Positions 1-7,077 of a stretch of 11,731 nucleotides of DNA are shown in pieces. Source of the stretch: Nostoc sp. CHAB 5715 (GTDB lineage Bacteria > Cyanobacteriota > Cyanobacteriia > Cyanobacteriales > Nostocaceae); the NCBI RefSeq assembly GCF_020829685.1, contig NZ_JAIVFR010000094.1:1-11731 (forward strand), read 5' to 3'. The number at the start of each line of letters is the position of its first letter. Position 1 is the first letter of the stretch. The position numbers and the translations under genes were made by a program. The notes beneath the pieces are model-generated. The model had not been told where the DNA came from and made no database searches. It saw only the letters and a program-made list of their open reading frames with translations.

Positions 1-39
1 ATTACACTCGCCAAAATGGCGAACAAAATGTCCATACAG

Positions 40-195
40 TCATTTGTCCTTTGTCATTTGTCATTAGTCATTTGTCCTTTGTCATTTGTCCTTTGTCAAT
101 AACTAATGACCAATACTTCGACTACGCTACTTCAGCTGCGCTCAGTACAAGTCAGTACAAGTGACTAATGACCAATGACTAATGACTAATGACTA
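40..195. repeat. Heptamer-type short tandem repeat block upstream of bamA
   Basis: The left arm (about 40-107) is built of CATTTGT, CCTTTGT and CATTAGT heptamers. The right arm (about 160-195) is built of ACTAATGACC and AATGACT units. The arms are largely reverse complements, so the block could fold back on itself. Between them (112-155) lies a module in which ACTTCGACTACGCT is followed by a diverged second copy, ACTTCAGCTGCGCT, and then by CAGTACAAGT twice. A simpler version of this module occurs at 8816-8845. Heptameric arrays like this are known from heterocystous cyanobacteria. No coding potential or clear promoter is visible in 1-234. A small hairpin (TCGCCA/TGGCGA, 8-22) at the left edge has no T-tract. 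Confidence 0.85.
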
Positions 196-234
196 TTTGT
201 GTGTGTGTGGTCGTGAAGAGGAATTATAAGTAAA

Positions 235-2796
235 ATGCGTTTATCTCCCATGTTGCTGGCAGCAGTAGCAATTACAGTCCCTTTGGGCGGTTCATTTAGT
301 GCAAATGCAGAAACCGCCAACAGTTCAAAACAGACAACAGAAGTTTTGACACTAGAAACAAATCAGCGACCAGAAAAGGATACTGGTCAGGTTGATAGTA
401 AAAGTTTAGAATCTCGACCTAATCCGACAGGGGTTATGGAGGCAAAGAAATCCCGCATTGTCGCAGTTTACCCTGCCAATCCAGCAGCAATGCCTGCGGT
501 GGTCACTGAGTCTTGGGAGAGCGTAGCCGTTGGCGCAGCCTCTCGTAGAGAAGGGCGCAGCCGAAGTGCGGGCTATGCCTACGCAACCCCAGAGGTAATA
601 GTGCCAACCTCCACAACGCCAAAAACTGCACAAACCCCTCAAATCGATCCTAACCCTACTCAACAGCCATCTCCCGCTCCAGACATTCCACCGCCAGAAA
701 TTCAACAACCAACGCCTTCCCCAACTCCTGAGACTACTCCAGTCCCAGAAAATCTCAACCCACCGACAACGGAACCTTTATTACCTACAACTCCAGAACC
801 ATCTGCCACTCCTGATCTTCCATTCCCAGGTAGTCAACAAAGAACCCCTGCCCCAAGCCCAGGTGCGACTCCCACTCCGCAGAATGTTAACCCGCCGACA
901 ACTCCGGGAGATACTCAACCAAACACAGCCCCAGAAGCCAATGACCCTCGCGTACTGGTATCGGAAGTAGTAATTAGATCACAGACTGGGCAACTACCAC
1001 CAGGACTCGAAGACCAAGTTTATAGAGTAATTCGTACCCAACCAGGACGAACGACAACCCGCAGCCAACTGCAAGAAGATATTAACGCCATCTTTGGTAC
1101 TGGCTTTTTCTCCAACGTCCAAGCATCGCCTGAAGATACCCCCTTGGGAGTCCGAGTGAGCTTTGTTGTACAGCCTAACCCCGTTTTAAGCAAGGTAGAA
1201 GTGCAAGCCAATCCTGGCACTGGTGTTGCTTCTGTACTCCCAGCTAATACTGTGGATGAAGTATTTCGGGAGCAGTATGGCAAAATCCTCAACTTGCGTG
1301 ACTTGCAAGAAGGCATCAAGCAGTTAAACAAGCGGTATCAAGACCAAGGTTACGTACTAGCCAACGTGATTGGAGCGCCACAAGTCTCTGAAAACGGAGT
1401 TGTTACCTTGCAAGTAGCAGAAGGTGTAGTAGAGAATATTAGAGTCCGGTTCCGCAATAAAGAAGGTCAGGAGACAGACGAGAAAGGACAACCGATTCGG
1501 GGACGGACACAGGATTACATCATTACGCGAGAAGTGGAGTTGAAGCCGGGACAAGTATTTAATCGCAACACAGTACAAAAAGACCTACAGCGCGTGTATG
1601 GACTGGGACTGTTTGAAGATGTGAATGTCTCCCTTGACCCTGGTACTGACCCTAGCAAGGTGGATGTAATTGTAAATGTGGCTGAACGCAGCAGTGGTTC
1701 TATTGCGGCTGGGGCAGGGATTAGTTCTGCTAGTGGACTTTTTGGAACAGTTAGCTATCAACAGCAAAACCTGAACGGTAGGAACCAAAAACTGGGAGCA
1801 GAAGTACAGGTGGGAGAACGGGAACTGCTGTTTGACGTGCGATATACTGACCCCTGGATAGCCGGAGATCCTTACCGGACTTCCTATACAACCAATCTTT
1901 TTCGCCGCAGTTCCATTTCATTGATCTTTGATGGCCAAGATGAAGATATTAGGACGTTTGACCCAGGTAATCCTACTAATACAGATGCTCAGGATCGCCC
2001 CCGGATTCTCCGTCTAGGTGGTGGTGTCACCTTTACCCGTCCCCTCTCCGGCAATCCTTACAAAACTTCAGTCTGGACTGCCTCAGCAGGTTTACAGTAT
2101 CAACGAGTTTCTGCGCGTGATGCTGATGGCAACCTCAGAAAAACAGGAGCCGTATTTGATGATGATAACGGCAACCGCATCAGTGAAGAAATTCCACTAA
2201 CCTTATCTGACGGTGGTCAAGACGATTTACTACTGTTGCAACTGGGAGCACAGCGCGATCTCCGTAATAACCCATTGCAACCCACTAGCGGTTCTTATCT
2301 CCGCTTTGGGGTTGATCAGTCGGTTCCCGTCGGGTTAGGAAACATTTTACTCACCAGATTTCGGGGAAGCTACAGCCAATATTTACCCATCAAGCTGATT
2401 AGCCTCTCCAAAGGCGCACAAACCTTAGCATTTAACCTGCAAGCAGGAACTATCCTTGGTGACTTGCCTCCCTACGAAGCCTTTACCATTGGTGGCAGCA
2501 ACTCCGTTCGGGGTTATGAAGAAGGAGCATTAGCTAGTGGACGCTCTTATGTGCAAGCATCAGTAGAGTATCGGTTTCCAGTTTTTTCAGTAGTTAGCGG
2601 CGCACTATTCTTTGATCTCGGCAGCGATCTCGGAACTAGTACTAGGGCGGCTGAAGTTTTGAACAAAAATGGTAGTGGCTACGGCTATGGTCTCGGCGTT
2701 CGCGTCCAGTCTCCACTGGGTCCAATTCGGATTGACTACGGTATCAACGATGATGGTGATAACCGGATTAATTTCGGTATTGGCGAAAGGTTTTAA
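235..2796 (+). CDS. bamA: Outer-membrane assembly factor BamA/Omp85, cyanobacterial type
   Basis: This is the central component that folds and inserts beta-barrel proteins into the outer membrane. It has 853 residues. Residues 1-25 are a Sec signal peptide with probable cleavage after ANA. Residues about 26-235 form a low-complexity linker, proline-rich from about 130. Three POTRA domains follow (about 239-314, 317-397 and 398-485), the number usual for cyanobacterial Omp85, then a 16-strand-type barrel from about 487. The Omp85 loop-6 signature VRGY is at 758-761, and the chain ends in an aromatic Phe as expected of a beta-signal. The ATG follows an AAGAGGAA ribosome site (216-223). The linker carries an imperfect duplication (157-179 and 201-223, both starting QQ and ending NPPTT) and a 23-residue in-frame segment from a dispersed DNA repeat (94-116). 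lpxC follows 218 bases downstream. Identification is firm. Confidence 0.96.
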   Translation: MRLSPMLLAAVAITVPLGGSFSANAETANSSKQTTEVLTLETNQRPEKDTGQVDSKSLESRPNPTGVMEAKKSRIVAVYPANPAAMPAVVTESWESVAVGAASRREGRSRSAGYAYATPEVIVPTSTTPKTAQTPQIDPNPTQQPSPAPDIPPPEIQQPTPSPTPETTPVPENLNPPTTEPLLPTTPEPSATPDLPFPGSQQRTPAPSPGATPTPQNVNPPTTPGDTQPNTAPEANDPRVLVSEVVIRSQTGQLPPGLEDQVYRVIRTQPGRTTTRSQLQEDINAIFGTGFFSNVQASPEDTPLGVRVSFVVQPNPVLSKVEVQANPGTGVASVLPANTVDEVFREQYGKILNLRDLQEGIKQLNKRYQDQGYVLANVIGAPQVSENGVVTLQVAEGVVENIRVRFRNKEGQETDEKGQPIRGRTQDYIITREVELKPGQVFNRNTVQKDLQRVYGLGLFEDVNVSLDPGTDPSKVDVIVNVAERSSGSIAAGAGISSASGLFGTVSYQQQNLNGRNQKLGAEVQVGERELLFDVRYTDPWIAGDPYRTSYTTNLFRRSSISLIFDGQDEDIRTFDPGNPTNTDAQDRPRILRLGGGVTFTRPLSGNPYKTSVWTASAGLQYQRVSARDADGNLRKTGAVFDDDNGNRISEEIPLTLSDGGQDDLLLLQLGAQRDLRNNPLQPTSGSYLRFGVDQSVPVGLGNILLTRFRGSYSQYLPIKLISLSKGAQTLAFNLQAGTILGDLPPYEAFTIGGSNSVRGYEEGALASGRSYVQASVEYRFPVFSVVSGALFFDLGSDLGTSTRAAEVLNKNGSGYGYGLGVRVQSPLGPIRIDYGINDDGDNRINFGIGERF
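514..585. repeat. Dispersed Nostoc-type repeat inserted in frame within bamA
   Basis: This stretch is much more GC-rich than the surrounding linker codons. It contains GGCGCAGCC twice (532-540 and 554-562) around the core CTCTCGTAGAGAAG. Read on the - strand it has the form GCGTAGGCATAGCCCGC...CTCTACGAGAGGCTGCGCCAACGGCTACGCT (two parts given), which I recognise as a frequent interspersed repeat in Nostoc-group genomes. Within bamA it is open and adds a basic, Gly/Ala/Ser-rich peptide containing VGAASRREG between the signal peptide and the POTRA domains. A diverged copy appears to lie at 4607-4634. The exact ends of the insertion are uncertain. Confidence 0.75.
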
Positions 2797-2865
2797 TTTG
2801 TCATTAGTCATTAGTCATTGGTCATTAGTGAATCACAAAGGACAAAGGACAAAGGACAAATGACA
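2797..2865. repeat. Heptamer repeat block directly after bamA
   Basis: GTCATTA-type heptamers (2800-2829) are followed by three consecutive AAAGGAC heptamers and an AAATGAC (about 2837-2863). The second half is the complement of the GTCCTTT units found upstream of bamA, so the two flanks of bamA carry the same repeat family. The block starts immediately after the bamA stop codon. Confidence 0.85.
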
Positions 2866-2877
2866 ATTATCTTTTTT

Positions 2878-2899
2878 AAATTAGCTTGCTAATTTTGAC
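2878..2899 (+). terminator. Possible weak hairpin terminator between bamA and lpxC
   Basis: AAATTAGC (2878-2885) pairs perfectly with GCTAATTT (2888-2895), giving 7-8 AT-rich base pairs with a tiny loop, followed by only a short T stretch. The stem is too AT-rich to be a strong terminator. It could equally be the processing site or a chance palindrome. Confidence 0.22.
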
Positions 2900-3014
2900 A
2901 TTTACCTCAATACTGTTCCGATAAAGGGATTAATGACATTTTTAAGGGAATATCAGGGATTTTACCAAAACAGACGATGAACAATACTAAAGGAAATATA
3001 CTGTCTTTTAGGCT

Positions 3015-3869
3015 ATGCAACAGCACACTCTAGCTGGGGAAATCACCCAAATAGGGGTGGGATTGCATAGCGGTGTTAGTACCCAGGTGCGGATACTACC
3101 AGCTGAGACGGGAAGTGGACGCTACTTTGTACGGGTAGATTTACCGGATTTGCCGATCATTCCAGCCCAAGTTGGGGCAGTTAGTCACACTGTTCTCTCA
3201 ACTCAGTTAGGCAAGGGTGAGGTATCCGTCCGCACGGTAGAACATTTGTTGGCAGCGCTTTCGGGTATGGGTGTGGATAATGCCCGGATTGAAATTGATA
3301 GTCCAGAAGTTCCACTTTTAGATGGTTCAGCAAGTGTATGGACAGCCAACATTGCCCAAGTTGGCTTAGTATCACAACCCTTTAACAACCAAGTTCCCAA
3401 GGCTATTACAGAACCAATATGGGTCTATCAAGGCGATGCCTTTGTATGTGCCCTCCCAGCACCAGAAACCCGTTTTAGTTATGGTATTGATTTTGACCTG
3501 CCCGCCATTGGTAATCAATGGCATAGTTGGTCACTAACCACCGAACTAGAAAAAGCTTCTGCTAGCTTTGCTGCACAAATTGCTCCCGCCCGGACTTTTG
3601 GGTTACTGCATCAAATTGAACACTTACAAAAAACAGGGTTAATTAAAGGTGGCAGTTTGGATAATGCACTCGTTTGTGGGCCAGAAGGGTGGCTAAATCC
3701 ACCATTAAGATTTGCAAATGAGCCAGTCCGTCATAAAATCTTGGATTTAGTAGGAGATTTAAGTTTACTAGGAACTTTTCCTATTGCTCATTTCTTAGCG
3801 TATAAAGCCAGCCACAATTTACACATTCAACTGGCTCAGAGAATTTTAGATTTTGGATTTGAGATTTGA
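3015..3869 (+). CDS. lpxC: UDP-3-O-acyl-N-acetylglucosamine deacetylase LpxC
   Basis: This zinc amidase carries out the committed step of lipid A synthesis, removing the N-acetyl group from UDP-3-O-acyl-GlcNAc in the cytoplasm. It has 284 residues, slightly shorter than the proteobacterial enzyme (about 305). Family motifs are in order: GVGLHSG (14-20), VEHLLAAL with zinc ligand His77, [10 protein letters not shown] (97-106), ARTFG (192-196), and [17 protein letters not shown] carrying zinc ligands His240 and Asp244. The catalytic-base His267 lies in KASHNLH. The start is well fixed: an in-frame TAG at 3009-3011 lies two codons upstream of the ATG, and the protein begins at the usual QHTLA. 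No good ribosome site is seen. The final residues DFGFEI and the stop codon lie inside a GATTTGA heptamer array, so the C-terminus seems to have been re-set by a repeat. Confidence 0.96.
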   Translation: MQQHTLAGEITQIGVGLHSGVSTQVRILPAETGSGRYFVRVDLPDLPIIPAQVGAVSHTVLSTQLGKGEVSVRTVEHLLAALSGMGVDNARIEIDSPEVPLLDGSASVWTANIAQVGLVSQPFNNQVPKAITEPIWVYQGDAFVCALPAPETRFSYGIDFDLPAIGNQWHSWSLTTELEKASASFAAQIAPARTFGLLHQIEHLQKTGLIKGGSLDNALVCGPEGWLNPPLRFANEPVRHKILDLVGDLSLLGTFPIAHFLAYKASHNLHIQLAQRILDFGFEI

Positions 3870-3876
3870 GATTTGA
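3849..3876. repeat. GATTTGA heptamer array spanning the lpxC stop codon
   Basis: One GATTTTG (3849-3855) is followed by three exact GATTTGA copies (3856-3876). The lpxC TGA at 3867-3869 falls within the second GATTTGA copy. The array is a different heptamer family from the GTCATTA type around bamA. Confidence 0.8.
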
Positions 3877-3962
3877 TCTAAAGTTTAAAATTCAGGATTA
3901 TTAAAGCTTTCGATATACGCCTGCCTACTCAACTTTCAGAGAAAAAATTAACCACACGGCCA

Positions 3963-4493
3963 ATGTCAATCCTTACTGAAGTGAATACCATCGATACGGC
4001 TACACCTACATCTACCGAATCACAGGCTATAAATGAGACTACAATCATATCTGAGATTAAAACAACCTTTACATCTGAAGAAATTCAAAAATTGCTACCC
4101 CACCGCTACCCATTTTTACTTGTAGATAAAATAATTGGCTACATTCCAGGCAAAAAGGCTGTTGGTGTTAAAAATGTCACTATCAACGAACCCCATTTTT
4201 CAGGACATTTCCCCGGACGTCCACTGATGCCAGGGGTGCTAATTGTCGAGGCAATGGCACAAGTTGGGGGCATTGTTCTTACTCAAATGTCTTCAGTAGA
4301 AGGCAGGTTGTTCGTCTTCGCTGGTATCGATAAAGTCCGCTTTCGCCGCCAGGTTGTACCGGGGGATCAACTAGTAATGACGGTGGAACTGTTATGGGTA
4401 AAACAACGTCGTTTCGGTAAGATGCAAGGTCGTGCCGAAGTTGACGGTCAACTTGCTTGTGAAGGGGAATTAATGTTTTCTCTAGTTAATTAA
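3963..4493 (+). CDS. fabZ: 3-hydroxyacyl-[ACP] dehydratase FabZ
   Basis: FabZ dehydrates (3R)-hydroxyacyl-ACP in type II fatty-acid synthesis. It competes with LpxA for hydroxyacyl-ACP, which fits its place between lpxC and lpxA. The hot-dog domain begins with [13 protein letters not shown] (45-57). The catalytic pair is His82 in [11 protein letters not shown] and Glu96 in VEAMAQ. At 176 residues it is about 25-30 residues longer than the E. coli enzyme because of a Thr/Ser/Glu-rich N-terminal tail (residues 1-35) that looks disordered. A shorter form starting further in cannot be excluded, since no clear ribosome site precedes the ATG. It lies 93 bases after lpxC and 313 bases before lpxA. 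Confidence 0.95.
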   Translation: MSILTEVNTIDTATPTSTESQAINETTIISEIKTTFTSEEIQKLLPHRYPFLLVDKIIGYIPGKKAVGVKNVTINEPHFSGHFPGRPLMPGVLIVEAMAQVGGIVLTQMSSVEGRLFVFAGIDKVRFRRQVVPGDQLVMTVELLWVKQRRFGKMQGRAEVDGQLACEGELMFSLVN

Positions 4494-4806
4494 AAGTTTG
4501 CTTTCGTGGTATTGGCATAGCCGTGAAATGCCCTTACTGAATCCTGAAAAAGGATCGCAGTTAACAAAAATCCACAACAGCATCTGAATAATTTTTTGAT
4601 TTTTGACGCCCTCTTTACGAGACGCATTCGCTAACACACTTAACTTGCTTTGCCCGACACTTTCGTTCACTGAAATACTTCACGCTCAACAATGCCAGTT
4701 GCCTCAATGGGACGGCAGTCAGTATAACTCTCTTAACCAGGGTAACGCACTGCTTTAAAAACCCCACCCGGCGCTGGCTTATCAAGACAGTTCTGGAGAT
4801 TCACCC
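4494..4806. other. 313-base intergenic stretch between fabZ and lpxA with a decayed dispersed repeat
   Basis: No credible gene is seen on either strand. Positions 4607-4634 (CGCCCTCTTTACGAGACG...GCTAAC) resemble, in diverged form, the repeat found inside bamA at 514-585 when that is read on the - strand. Positions about 4690-4780 (GCCAGTTGCCTCAATGGG ... GTAACGCACTGC) look like remains of another dispersed family, which is my inference only. No strong terminator or promoter is evident. Confidence 0.5.
4795..4798 (+). promoter_or_regulatory. Ribosome binding site that supports the TTG start of lpxA
   Basis: GGAG (within TCTGGAG, 4792-4798) lies eight bases before TTG 4807. No ATG or GTG is found near the conserved N-terminus (KTLIHPTAVIHP), so the TTG is the likely start. 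Confidence 0.6.
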
Positions 4807-5625
4807 TTGAAAACGCTAATTCATCCAACTGCTGTAATTCATCCGAAATCGGAACTCCACCATACAGTGCAAGTCGGTGCCTATGCTGTGATTGGAGCGC
4901 ATGTCAAAGTGGGCCCTGAAACAATAATCGGCGCTCATGCCGTGCTAGAGGGGCCTTGTGAAATTGGGGCGCAAAATCAGATTTTTACAGGTGCAGCCAT
5001 CGGCATGGAACCCCAGGATCTCAAGTTTGTGGGAGAACCAACCTGGGTCAAAATTGGTGATAACAACTTGATTCGTGAGTACGTTACCATTAACCGCGCT
5101 ACTGGTGCTGGTGAAGCAACGGTGATTGGCGATGGTAACTTACTGATGGCTTATGTCCATGTGGCTCATAACTGCGTGATTGAAGACCAGGTAGTGATTG
5201 CTAACTCTGTGGCATTGGCTGGTCATGTTCATATAGAGTCACGCGCTAGGTTGAGTGGGGTTTTAGGTGTCCATCAATTTGTGCATATTGGTAGACAGGC
5301 AATGGTGGGAGGTATGGCACGGATTGACCGGGATGTGGCCCCATATATGCTAGTGGAGGGAAATCCGGCGCGGGTACGAACCCTTAATCTTGTCGGACTT
5401 AAACGGTCTGGTATGGACTCTACAGATTTGCAAATGCTCAAAAAAGCCTTCCGCATTCTCTACCGCTCTGATTTGCCCTTTAAGGATGCTTTAGAACAGT
5501 TGGAATTGTTAGGGAATAGCGAACAGTTACAGCATCTGCGCCGCTTTCTGCTACTTTCTCAAATGCCAGGAAGACGTGGCTTGATTCCCGGTAAAGGGAA
5601 AAAAGGCGTGAGTGATGAATCGTGA
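4807..5625 (+). CDS. lpxA: Acyl-ACP--UDP-N-acetylglucosamine O-acyltransferase LpxA
   Basis: LpxA transfers a 3-hydroxyacyl chain from ACP to the 3-OH of UDP-GlcNAc, the first step of lipid A synthesis. It has 272 residues against 262 in E. coli. Residues 1 to about 190 are left-handed beta-helix hexapeptide repeats, as in HPTAVIHP, VQVGAYAVIG and CEIGAQNQIF. The HVAHNC segment holds the expected catalytic His121, and HQFVHIG, GNPARVRTLNLVGLKR and the helical C-terminal domain (about 195-250) follow. The start is TTG with a good ribosome site. The last dozen residues are Gly/Lys-rich (IPGKGKKGVSDES) and beyond the usual end. A repeat block starts five bases after the stop codon. Confidence 0.96.
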   Translation: MKTLIHPTAVIHPKSELHHTVQVGAYAVIGAHVKVGPETIIGAHAVLEGPCEIGAQNQIFTGAAIGMEPQDLKFVGEPTWVKIGDNNLIREYVTINRATGAGEATVIGDGNLLMAYVHVAHNCVIEDQVVIANSVALAGHVHIESRARLSGVLGVHQFVHIGRQAMVGGMARIDRDVAPYMLVEGNPARVRTLNLVGLKRSGMDSTDLQMLKKAFRILYRSDLPFKDALEQLELLGNSEQLQHLRRFLLLSQMPGRRGLIPGKGKKGVSDES

Positions 5626-5629
5626 ATTA

Positions 5630-5800
5630 TAAGTTAGAAGTTAGGAGTTATGAGTTAGGAATTATGAGTTATGAGTTAGGAGTTGATAAATTAAATTTTT
5701 TAACTGCTAACCCTTCACTGCATCATTCCTAACTCCTCACTTTTAACTCCTAACTCCTAATTTTTAACTCCTCACTCCTAACTATTTATTTCCTAACTTT
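5630..5800. repeat. Long imperfect inverted repeat of AGTTAGGAGTTATG-type units between lpxA and lpxB
   Basis: The left arm (about 5630-5685) repeats GAGTTAGGA and GAGTTATGA units. The right arm (about 5727-5799) repeats their complement, TCCTAACTCC and TTTTAACTCC. About 40 bases separate the arms. Transcribed RNA could form a long imperfect hairpin just before the lpxB start at 5810, leaving only about ten unpaired bases and no recognisable ribosome site. The array type is typical of Nostoc-group intergenic DNA. Confidence 0.85.
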
Positions 5801-5809
5801 AATTATAAA

Positions 5810-6979
5810 ATGCGGATATTTATCAGCACTGGCGAAGTATCTGGCGATTTGCAAGGGTCGCTGCTAATTACAGCGCTGAAGCGTCAAGCTGTGGCGATTG
5901 GGTTGGAATTAGAGATTGTGGCGCTGGGTGGCGAAAAAATGGTGGAAGCTGGGGCAATTCTGTTGGGAAATACCAGTAGTATTGGCTCAATGGGTATTCT
6001 GGAAGGACTGCCTTATATTTTACCGACTCTCCAGGTGCAACGTCAGGCGATCGCTTCCCTAAAACAAAATCCACCTGACTTGGTGGTGCTGATCGATTAT
6101 ATGACTCCCAATCTGGAAATTGGGACTTATATGAAACAGCAGTTACCAGATGTGCCTGTGGTGTATTACATTGCTCCCCAAGAGTGGGCTTGGTCATTAA
6201 GTTTGCGTAGAACTAACCGGATTGTTGGTTTTACAGATAAGCTGTTGGCAATTTTCCCACAAGAAGCCCGTTACTTTCGTGATCAAGGGGCAAAAGTTAC
6301 TTGGGTAGGGCATCCTTTGGTTGACCGAATGCAAGACGCTCCCAGTCGCCAAGCAGCCCGTGCAACACTGGGGATTGCACCAGAACAAATTGCGATCGCA
6401 CTTCTCCCCGCTTCTCGCCGCCAAGAACTAAAATATCTTTTACCAGTAATTTTTCAAGCCGCCCAAACTATTCAAGCTAAATTACCTGAAGTTCATTTCT
6501 GGATTCCCCTATCCCTGGAAGTCTATAGACAGCCAATTGAGCAGGCTATTGAGCGTTACGGTTTACGGGCGACAATTATATCAGGTCAACAAATGAAAAT
6601 TTTTGCTGCTGCTGATTTAGCCATTAGTAAATCTGGTACTGTCAATTTAGAACTTGCTCTGTTAAATGTGCCGCAAGTTGTAGTTTACCGCCTAAGTTCC
6701 CTGACTGCTTGGATCGCTCGTAAAATCCTCAAAGGTTCTATAACCTTTGCATCACCAGCCAATTTAGTAGTGATGAAGCCGATTGTGCCAGAATTTTTAC
6801 AAGAGCAAGCCACACCAGAGAATATTATCCAAGCAGCGATGGAACTGCTACTCAATCCCAGTCGCAGAGAGCAAACTTTGGCAGATTATAAAGAAATGCG
6901 GCAAAGTTTAGGAGAAGTTGGGGTGTGCGATCGCGTTGCTCAAGAAATTTTGCAAATGGTGGCGGGGAGTGGGGATTAG
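5810..6979 (+). CDS. lpxB: Lipid-A-disaccharide synthase LpxB
   Basis: LpxB is a GT19-family glycosyltransferase that condenses lipid X with UDP-2,3-diacylglucosamine to form the beta-1,6 disaccharide at the inner membrane. It has 389 residues, close to E. coli's 382. The N-terminal lobe carries STGEVSGDL (6-13, the GEASGD-type motif), VVLIDYMTPN (92-101) and APQEWAW (122-128). The VGHPLVD segment (166-172) is the family's VGHP site, followed by LLPASRRQEL (198-207). The nucleotide-binding SKSGTVNLE (273-281) and VVVYRLS (290-296) complete the pattern. The ATG gives the canonical N-terminus, but no ribosome site is visible because repeats fill the upstream region. The last residues (VAGSGD) come from a GGGGAGTGGGGA purine repeat that continues beyond the stop. 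Confidence 0.96.
   Translation: MRIFISTGEVSGDLQGSLLITALKRQAVAIGLELEIVALGGEKMVEAGAILLGNTSSIGSMGILEGLPYILPTLQVQRQAIASLKQNPPDLVVLIDYMTPNLEIGTYMKQQLPDVPVVYYIAPQEWAWSLSLRRTNRIVGFTDKLLAIFPQEARYFRDQGAKVTWVGHPLVDRMQDAPSRQAARATLGIAPEQIAIALLPASRRQELKYLLPVIFQAAQTIQAKLPEVHFWIPLSLEVYRQPIEQAIERYGLRATIISGQQMKIFAAADLAISKSGTVNLELALLNVPQVVVYRLSSLTAWIARKILKGSITFASPANLVVMKPIVPEFLQEQATPENIIQAAMELLLNPSRREQTLADYKEMRQSLGEVGVCDRVAQEILQMVAGSGD
6047..6054. repeat. HIP1 octamer GCGATCGC, first of eight
   Basis: Exact copies lie at 6047-6054, 6392-6399, 6927-6934, 7105-7112, 7304-7311, 9431-9438, 9936-9943 and 11147-11154. HIP1 is strongly over-represented in many cyanobacterial genomes. All eight lie in the right half of the window, three of them in lpxB. 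Confidence 0.85.
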
Positions 6980-6983
6980 GGAG

Positions 6984-7003
6984 AGACGCGATTAATCGCG
7001 TCT
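6984..7003. repeat. Perfect 20-bp palindrome, dispersed Nostoc-type element
   Basis: AGACGCGATT is followed immediately by its exact reverse complement, giving an RNA hairpin of eight pairs with a TTAA loop. It sits five bases past the lpxB stop and is flanked on both sides by GGGGAGTGGGGA-like purine repeats (6964-6975 and 7009-7021). There is no T-tract, so it is not a classical intrinsic terminator, though it could cap or stabilise the 3' end of the lpxB transcript. Confidence 0.75.
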
Positions 7004-7077
7004 GTACGGAGTGGGGAGTAGAGAAAATTTTGTATATTTAATACGTGATACCCAATCCCAATCTCTTTAAAGGTGTC

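Noticed and set aside
8..22. Terminator of an upstream gene at the left edge
   Set aside because: A six-pair hairpin is present but there is no T-tract and no upstream gene is visible to need it.
1020..1331. Antisense frames opposite bamA
   Set aside because: The + strand codes for clear POTRA domains here. The opposite frames have no features of real proteins.
2895..2925. TTGACA as the lpxC -35 element
   Set aside because: No acceptable -10 lies 16-18 bases downstream. TATACT at 2997-3002 is too close to the ATG and lacks a -35.
5868..6197. A 109-codon - strand frame opposite lpxB
   Set aside because: It is an antisense shadow of a certain gene with no recognisable motif or ribosome site.
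7045..7077. GTG 7045 as the methyltransferase start
   Set aside because: It has no ribosome site and adds 11 residues not needed before motif I, while ATG 7078 has AAAGG upstream.
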